From assembly GCF_963678635.1 (NCBI RefSeq), contig NC_087064.1:51480684-51544683 (forward strand): 64,000 nucleotides of DNA, given 5' to 3'. The notes under the pieces were generated by a model. It saw only the letters and a list, made by a program, of their open reading frames with translations, ran no database searches and was not told where the DNA came from. The position numbers and the translations under genes are program-made. The stretch comes from Symsagittifera roscoffensis (taxonomy: Eukaryota; Xenacoelomorpha; Acoela; Convolutidae). Positions 57,731 to 64,000 of the stretch are shown here, in pieces; position 1 is the stretch's first letter, and each line of letters begins with the position of its first letter.

Positions 57731-58124
57731 CAGGCAAGGGCGGATTTAGGGGGGAACGGGGGGGAGGCGGAACGCCCTCCCTTCCACAGGGATTTGACCA
57801 CCTAGCGACCCAAAGGGTCCCTCCTTTGTACTGTTTTGAGATATCACTATTTTTGGTGACGCACCTTAAAAATGTTCTAAAGGCACTTTCGGCGCCAATG
57901 TATACTAATTTTGATGGGGGAGCGCGCGCCGAAAAACGCGATTTTTTGGTCAAAATTTTCAAAAACTGCCTAAAAACGTCTTTTGTTTTTCATAATTTGT
58001 ACTGTGGCGCAGAAAAATTGGCCTGAATACGGTCTTTTCAGTGCTTTGGAAGAGCTCGGAAAATTAATTTGAACGACCTAATAAAAAAAAGTCGACAAAC
58101 ATTTTGAAACTCCAAACCCCCCTG
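57731..58124. mobile_element. hAT-type MITE
   Basis: It starts CAGGCAAGGGCGGATTTAGG and ends with CAAACCCCCCTG. The interior matches the copy at 11315 (ACCCAAAGGGTCCC, GGGAGCGCGCGCCGAAAAA). Flanking 8-mers do not match, so the ends are slightly eroded or misplaced. Confidence 0.75.
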
Positions 58125-58299
58125 AATAGACAATTAATTTTTCAAATACATAGATGAATAAAAGGATTAAAAAGGAATTATTTTTGTTCATATGACGTAA
58201 ATTTAGTTTGTTTGAAATTAAATGTCATGTCCATTTCAGAAAATAATTTTGCTGTAGTTTTTGAAGGGAGAAAAGATATAAAATTTTGTTAAATTGTTG

Positions 58300-59640
58300 T
58301 TATTTTTTCAGTTTTTTTTTTTGTACTGACCACTGAAAACTGAGAGGAGCTTTGTCTTCAGGTATGTTGTAGATTTTTTTTCTTTTTAGCACAAAATTAG
58401 GAGTCAAGGAAAATCATCAGAAGGGGTTGAGTGATATATCCCTTCAAGTTTTTTTGGTAGTGGTTCGAACAACATTAAAAAAAAACCCTCATTGCTGAAC
58501 AAAAGCAGTTTGAAATTCTTGTTTTTTTTTTAATTTAAGTTCGTTTAAATGAAGCAAGCGAGCACGCAAATATAAGGATTGTAACAGTCTAAATCAAGTT
58601 GTGCTGTAAGCTTTAGTTTTCATTCCAACAAATTAAGTTTTGAAGTTTTTTAAGCGCCTTCAGAATAATAAAAATTTTATATAAAAAATTGAGTTTTTTA
58701 TAAGTTACAATTTTTTGTATTCATTTTTCAATGAAAACTGTTGTTGAATTACTCAATTCACTAGTGCTTTCCAAAAAGCCTACAGTCTAGGCTTTCGTTC
58801 AGGTTTCTCGTCACACCGCTTTTCTCAATATTGGCGTCGGGACTTTCTGTGCTACTTGCACAGCAACCGGCTATCCTACTTTTCATGATTGTTTTGCTTA
58901 GCTTTAATGGGCATTCTAATGCTAATAAGTTGATGTATCATTTGTTTTGTTGAAATTTTTATTGTTCATCGGCTGTCTTGTCAATGTTTTTATTACACGA
59001 CCAATCTCGAAGAAAGGTAAGTAAATGAAGCTGAAGTTGGGTTTTTTGTCAGATTTTGGGCACCTCGAAGAACATTATTAAGAGATCAAGTTTGGTGTCT
59101 GTACCATTTCGTACAGTTCTTCAGTTCCTTTTATCTCGTTAATTTTCCAAAATTTTAGCATCATGTATTAGTGTTAATGCAACGCTTTGAAATCTGATAG
59201 TTCTGGGGTTTTGACAAAAGTTTTCGAAATGGTTGACTCAGATAATGGTCAACTGAATTTTTTAAACTACCGTCATCCCCCATCGCCCTCGAAAAAGAGG
59301 TCTGGATCCATTTATACACATCCAGGTGCGGTTAAAAACAGCATGTCACAGTTTTGTGTTTGCAATATACAAAGAATACATTTTACTAACTATAGCTTCA
59401 ATTCAAAAATAATTGTTTGATAAAATTTAATAAGTAAGCTATCAAAATCTTATTTTTGTAGCAATGTTTTTAGGGGATCATCAAGCGATTCCCGGATCTT
59501 GTTAACGAGGAGAAAAAGTGCAAAATACAACATTAGCATATTCAAATTCTCAATCGTTGAATTATTTCTTTAAAGGGTGGAGATGTTTTACCAAGTACCA
59601 TAGGAAGGAAAATTGACAAGATCCGGACTCCCTTTTGATT
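58300..59640 (+). CDS. Weak candidate for a small spliced plus-strand gene
   Basis: Possible 5' exons end at CTTTGTCTTCAG before gtatgt (about 58361) and at TCTCGAAGAAAG before gtaagt (about 59015). A coding-looking exon then starts at an ATG at about 59230: MVDSDNGQLNFLNYRH, then PPSPSKKRSGSIYTHP. A further frame after the acceptor tttttag at 59473 reads GIIKRFPDLVNEEKK. The phases of these pieces do not join without assuming a non-consensus donor, so the model is incomplete. No family is recognised. It converges on the hydroxylase gene. Confidence 0.25.
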
Positions 59641-59770
59641 GATTACTGATCAATATCACTAATCTAACCGACAGCGAAATAGTTTCAGATATCCGATTTA
59701 TGAAACTAGATGACAAAAAGAGGACTCTCCGGCTCTCCTATTGGTCAAAATATTTCCTCTCCTCGTCCAA

Positions 59771-61336
59771 TCAGAAGTCTCCATCTTGTGAGAGACTGTA
59801 CATGCATATCCAGTGCATGAAGGGAACAGGAAGAGGTAGTCTCATCAGTCGGTGAGTGAGTGTGTTGGCCAATGAGGAGTTGTGGTGTTTGGAGTAGCAG
59901 TGGAATGGACTGGCGGAGGGGTAGGGGGGCAAGTAGCCCGTGACGTAATCTACCCAGGGGGTCACTAGACCGAAGGCCACTTTGCTGTCCTCGCATGAGT
60001 AGTGGTGGTAACTGTGATAGCGTCTACATAAAAAAAAGATTGAGAAGTTTGAAAGCTGAGGAAATTGTTGACTTCAATAAATCTATTGCAGTTTTGCTCT
60101 ATTATGATTTCATACTTTTTAGCAATACTTTTGCTATAATTCGCAAGCGGAGTTGAATTGATTCTTTCAAAAAATAGCCTCAACGTGTCTTTTTGGCCTT
60201 TTTTTTCAAAAATTTGCCTGCGGCTCAGAAAGTTTGGTAAAACAGGGTCTTTAAAGTGGTTTGGAAGAGAGCTCAGAAAAACAATTTGGTCGACCTAAGA
60301 AACAAAAAAGAAATTTTCAACAATAATTTTTTGAAATTCCGCAAACCCCCATCCTCGCTAAAAACCTGCAACTACACCTCAATACACTTCAAGTAAAATT
60401 TTCATACTCTAAAATGAGCAACAAAATCCAAAAAATATCAATCAGTTATAAAAGTAACAAAATCAAAAAAAATCGCTAATAGTTTTTTTTTCCATCTATG
60501 ACTTTTCAAACTTTTTTGTGCTCTTTGTTTGACCTACACGCTTAGAAAAATTCTTGTGATTAAAAGTTTCTTGGATTTCAACAAGGTTTTTTGATGAATG
60601 ATCTGCCTCCTACTCACCGACATGGTTCGAGGAACTTTATATGTGCCACTAGAAACGGATGTCCATGAGCATGCAAGTGAGCCACTTCATGCAGATACAG
60701 ACCAATCAGATTGCCAGAAACTATTATTGCGATGACGTCATTGGACTGGTAGAAAAAGATTAGTCGGGTTGATATTGTGAACAGGACGACCCAGAGGTAC
60801 TGCTGCGATATACTGTGGGGGACGTGAAGAAGCTTCTCTGGAAAAAATTTAATCGTTTTTTATGAAGTCAAGTGTTTTTATCAATGGAACAAAGTGGAAT
60901 AATCTAACATACTTAACTTCACAGCCAGGCTAACTTTCTGGTGAAAAACCAGTTCAAGAAAATAATAACTTACTTACCAGCGTAATTTAGTAGCGGAAAT
61001 TACATTCTGATAGTACATACCTGGATAATGATGATGGCGCATATGCAGTTGCCATCCAACCCCTGTCAGTCTGACTTTCCAGCCATGGTACACAAAGAAA
61101 TGGACCAGCCACTCGTACATGCAAAATACACACATTCCAAGCAAGAAATACGAAAATGCTTGAAACCATTGCGACAAATTTTGAAGCTCCGAGGTTTCGG
61201 AAGATGTTCGGAGAAGATCCCCATTTAAAGATGAAAGGGGATGAGATGCTCCGTGGGCGAAAAAACAGAAACTCAAACCAAGGAGATTGAGGGAAATAGT
61301 GATGAGTGATGGATCACTTAAAACACTAATCGACAT
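59771..61336 (-). CDS. Membrane fatty acid hydroxylase superfamily protein
   Basis: Three minus-strand exons join in phase: 61336-61021, 60837-60618 and 60023-59771, giving 262 residues. Introns are GT-AG (gtatgt and gtgagt donors). Hydrophobic segments at about 11-27, 57-83 and two in exon 2 fit a multi-pass ER protein. Histidine clusters that bind the di-iron centre are visible: EWLVHFFVYH (75-84), HMRHHHYPG (98-106), LHEVAHLHAHGHP in exon 2, and RYHSYHHYS in exon 3 followed by VAFGLVTPWVDYVTG, the family's usual F-G-x-x-x-P-x-x-D-x-x-x-G-T landmark. The family (PF04116) includes fatty acid 2-hydroxylases and sterol desaturases. Clustered histidines after a short loop suit the fatty acid 2-hydroxylase branch, but the substrate is not certain. 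There is no cytochrome b5 domain; an upstream exon cannot be excluded. Intron 2 carries a hAT fragment. Confidence 0.88.
60185..60350. mobile_element. hAT MITE fragment in hydroxylase intron 2
   Basis: GTGTCTTTTTGGCC, GCCTGCGGCTCAGAAAG and GAGAGCTCAGAAAAACAATT match the right interior of the hAT MITE family. The left end is lacking. It lies within the intron 60024-60617. Confidence 0.65.
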
Positions 61337-62126
61337 TCTTCTGGGATTTAAAAGGTTATGTCACGTAGCAAATAGTGCAACTTGACCGAAGCTTTTTTCA
61401 GATATTTGTTTCAGTAAAAGGATAAAAGAGCGAATTGGCGAGTTTTGCAAGAAAGAATGATATATTATCAGGGCGGAAAAATATCAGCTTTTGATATTTA
61501 TAAGGAAAAGAGGCAATTTGACAATCAGATTTACTCTTTTGCTTCTCTTTGATATATGAACTCGGAACGGAAGGAAGAGCAAAAAAACTAAAATCAATAA
61601 CAAAGTTTTTTTGAAGGTGGTTAGAATAATAGAGTAATAAAGACGGTCGCTCTATTGTAGCAAATTGAAAAAAGCCATCGTGCGGCTGATAAAAATACCA
61701 TGGTAATGGTTAGATATTCTATTATGGTATGTTTGGTGTGGTATTTAAATGGTAAATATATCACTACATGTGCTGATATGGTACCATAATTACACGAGAT
61801 ATTTCTCGTGAACATGACGTATAAGTTATACCATAGTTCGTTTTGTAGCTTTGTCTTTTAGACGCTATAAAAAAAACACCAGAGTCGGTGCAGTTCATTG
61901 AAAAAAGTTTGTAATGGTCAGAAATGTATAAACCTGTTCGACCTCAATTTATTTCATGACTGCTGGCTAGGAAAAAGATTAGGAAAAAGTCTCAGTGGAA
62001 AGACTAGCATACTTATTCATCAGCTTTTTAGTCCCCTGGATTTAGACATTACATGCGTTTTCTCATATATGGGCCAGAAAACATTCCCATGCTCTCACGC
62101 AGCAAAAAAATATGATTTGAAAAACT
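61337..62126. other. Upstream of hydroxylase gene, nothing recognised
   Basis: This AT-rich region probably includes the hydroxylase promoter. The segment 61640-61830 contains several words on both strands (TACCATGGTA, TACCATAATTA, TATACCATAG) but no clear element. Confidence 0.35.
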
Positions 62127-62657
62127 AACAAGACTGCTCAAATCAGGGCGAAGCCCTGAATGATCCGACTGCCTTTTAAGGCTTTATGGAGCAGTAATAA
62201 CATCAAAAAATTAATTGTAATAAAAATAAAATGCAAATTTTTTTTTCTAAAATTTGAAATTTTTTATGAAAATCATCCCCCACCCGCCATATAAAGTACA
62301 AAAGGATAGATTTCGCTCCTTGTAACAAATCAATTATGACAAATAAGCTTCTTTGAACCAATTTGGAACGATTTTAAGACGGATTAACTCTCCGCTTACG
62401 CGTTAAAAGCGCGAAATATATCGCGAGTTAATTGTCCCAAATTGGCCAAAATGGCAATCTTTAAACCCCCATAACTTTACGAAAAATGATCACAGGTAAA
62501 ATATCTTTTCAAATTTGAGCTCAGGACAACAATAGCTTTCGAATGATAAAAAAAAATCCGTCAAAAATGGCTAGTTAAGAAGTCGAAATTTGTCTGAAGA
62601 AAAAAATCCACCCCGAGCACAAATATTCCGTTACTTTCGTATCGAAAGTCGGAACAA
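62127..62657 (-). mobile_element. HINE-like element, copy D (inverted)
   Basis: This is a full-length 531-bp copy in reverse. It begins AACAAGACTGCTC, then CAGGGCGAAGCCCTG, and ends CTTTCGTATCGAAAGTCGGA followed by ACAA. Both hairpins are intact. It is head to head with copy E, 14 bp apart. Confidence 0.75.
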
Positions 62658-62671
62658 AAATATCGGACTTG

Positions 62672-63776
62672 TTGTTCCGACTTTCGATACGAAAATAGCG
62701 GAATATTTGTGCTCGGGATGGGTTTTTTTTTCTTCAGACAAGTTTCGACTTTTTAACTAACCATTTTTGATGGAATTTTTTTAATATCATTCGAAAGGTA
62801 TTGTCGTCCTGAGCTCAAATTGGAAAAGATATTTCACCTGCGAAAAGATATTTTTCGTAAAGTTACGGGGGTTTAAAGATTGCCATTTTGGCCAATTTGG
62901 GACAATTAACGCGCGATATATTTCGCGCTATTAACGCGTAAGCGGATAGTTAATCCGTCTTAGAACTCGTTCCAAATTGGTTAAAAGAAGCTTATTTGCC
63001 ATAATTGATTTGTTACAAGGAGCAAAACCTATCCTTTTGTACTTTGGATGGCGTGTGGGGGGATGGTTTTCATAAAAAATTTCACATTTCGAAAATTTTT
63101 CAAAAATTTTTCTTTTGTTTTATTTCATTGAATTTTTAAATGTTATTACTGCTCCATAAGCCTTAAAAGGCAGTCGGAACATTCAGGGCTTTGCCTTGAT
63201 GCGGTGCGTACCCACGGATCCGCATTCCCGGATAGCCGAAAAAACTAAACTTCCCAGTTTTAATTAAATTAAATTAGAAAACTCTTCACTAAATTGAGAC
63301 GCATTTTGATTGGCCAAAAAGTGCCTCAAAATTCTGCAGCCTGTTAGCTAACAAAATTCTGAACATTTTTAGGAGGTTGGATTGGCTATTTTTTGTACTC
63401 TCATTGAATTACTTAACAACAAAAGTCCCTTTTCGGCCGACAAACCCTAAAATTTTTCAATATATACTAAGTTTAAAGGGGAGCACGCACTGAAAAACGC
63501 TTTTTTTGGTCAAATCTTTTCAAAAAGTCCTACAAACGGCATTTTTGGCCTGCTTTTTCAAAAACATTTGTCACCCCATCACCTCGAGCAAATCCTAGAT
63601 CGGATCAACCGTACAGTATCCTCCGCAAATTGATTTAAGGGGGAGAAAATATGGACTTATTTTTGGGCTATCCGGGAACGAGTTTATTTTTCGGCTATCC
63701 GGGAACGAATTTATTTTTCGGCTATCCGGGTATTCGGCTCCGTGACACGCCACCCCTAATACGAGCAGTCTTGTTT
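62672..63776 (+). mobile_element. HINE-like element, copy E, split by a MITE
   Basis: The left part (62672-63202) runs from TTGTTCCGACTTTCG to ATTCAGGGCTTTGCCTTGAT. The right terminus (TAATACGAGCAGTCTTGTTT) resumes at about 63757. The 552 bp between are a separate inverted-repeat element inserted in the 3' hairpin. A short duplicated stretch with 'cgaaaagatattt' near 62840 is a local oddity. Confidence 0.7.
63203..63754. mobile_element. MITE with about 35-bp inverted ends, nested in copy E
   Basis: The left end GGTGCGTACCCACGGATCCG, then CATTCCCGGATAGCC, pairs with the complement of the right end (GGCTATCCGGGTATTCGGCT, then CCGTGACACGCCACC) with a few mismatches. Near the right end the word TTTCGGCTATCCGGG is repeated three times at 27-bp spacing. 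The interior (63430-63600) resembles the hAT MITE interior. The flanks look like a degenerate 8-9 bp duplication (CTTGATGCG and CCTAATACG). Confidence 0.65.
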
Positions 63777-64000
63777 GCCTTTATTTATCCCAGTTGTTCA
63801 AAACATTTCAACCAATATAACATATAAGTTTTTCTTATAACAATTCTATCTTCATTGAAGATACAAGGGCAATAAATTGTTTGGCATCACTGATAATAGT
63901 TCGAAATTGCGAATCAACCAGGGTCCACTTTCATGTAGAGTAAGAATGCTCCCTTGTCACATTGGATTGGAAACGAGGTCGTTGAGAAGTATAAATACAT
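63777..64000. other. End of window, nothing recognised
   Basis: This is AT-rich sequence without a visible gene or repeat. Confidence 0.4.

Noticed and set aside
60987-61228. Frames overlapping the hydroxylase exon 1 on both strands
   Set aside because: They are alternative-frame shadows of the exon; only the frame with the histidine clusters joins to the next exons.

Overview
The window is about 64 kb of AT-rich nuclear DNA from an animal, most likely a non-vertebrate metazoan. The evidence is spliced genes with GT-AG introns of roughly 80-900 bp, animal gene families (a Core-2/I-branching glycosyltransferase, an EF-hand protein, a membrane fatty acid hydroxylase), and many animal-type transposable elements (BEL/Pao, LINE, hAT, Helentron-like, Polinton-like). 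I cannot place the phylum from sequence alone. One run of 200 Ns (56819-57018) shows this is a draft scaffold.

Layout. 1-4.8 kb: a decayed BEL/Pao retrotransposon on the minus strand (gag, zinc knuckle, reverse transcriptase and integrase remnants). 6.8-7.3 kb: a broken LINE reverse transcriptase on the plus strand. 7.85-9.64 kb: a spliced minus-strand gene of unknown family. 9.84-10.92 kb: two tandem copies of a 530-550 bp non-autonomous element (called HINE-like here). 11.3-11.8 kb: a hAT-type MITE with a perfect 8-bp target duplication. 12.06-14.45 kb: a single-exon 796-residue protein joining a NERD-like nuclease domain to a superfamily 1 helicase. 15.7-22 kb: a five-unit tandem array. 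24-25.2 kb: two inverted repeats, one with arms near 400 bp. 26.2-28.7 kb: an unassigned retroelement with an LTR-like end. 28.85-29.37 kb: another HINE-like copy. 30.98-33.16 kb: a five-exon EF-hand gene with a hAT MITE in its second intron. 33.7-36.3 kb: old HINE-like copies and another repeat pair. 37.35-40.70 kb: a complete four-exon Core-2/I-branching glycosyltransferase gene (minus strand, 463 residues) with a solo LTR-like copy in intron 2. 44-48.2 kb: a frameshifted relic of a Polinton-like virus/transposon (packaging ATPase, capsid-like and small basic protein pieces). 48.4-55.3 kb: a roughly 3-kb tandem duplication with small ORFs kept in both copies. 57.2-58.1 kb: HINE-like and hAT pieces. 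58.3-59.6 kb: a weak plus-strand gene candidate. 59.77-61.34 kb: a complete three-exon fatty acid hydroxylase gene (minus strand, 262 residues). 62.1-63.8 kb: two head-to-head HINE-like copies, one split by a further MITE.

The genes do not form an operon or an obvious pathway. The glycosyltransferase and the lipid hydroxylase both belong to the endomembrane system, and the EF-hand protein is a small calcium binder. The NERD-helicase protein is the most unusual gene: its domain order recalls prokaryotic nuclease-helicase proteins, and it lacks introns while all the confidently modelled genes around it have them. Most of the remaining sequence is transposon debris and tandem repeats. All exon joins were read by eye from splice signals and reading phase, without transcript support.
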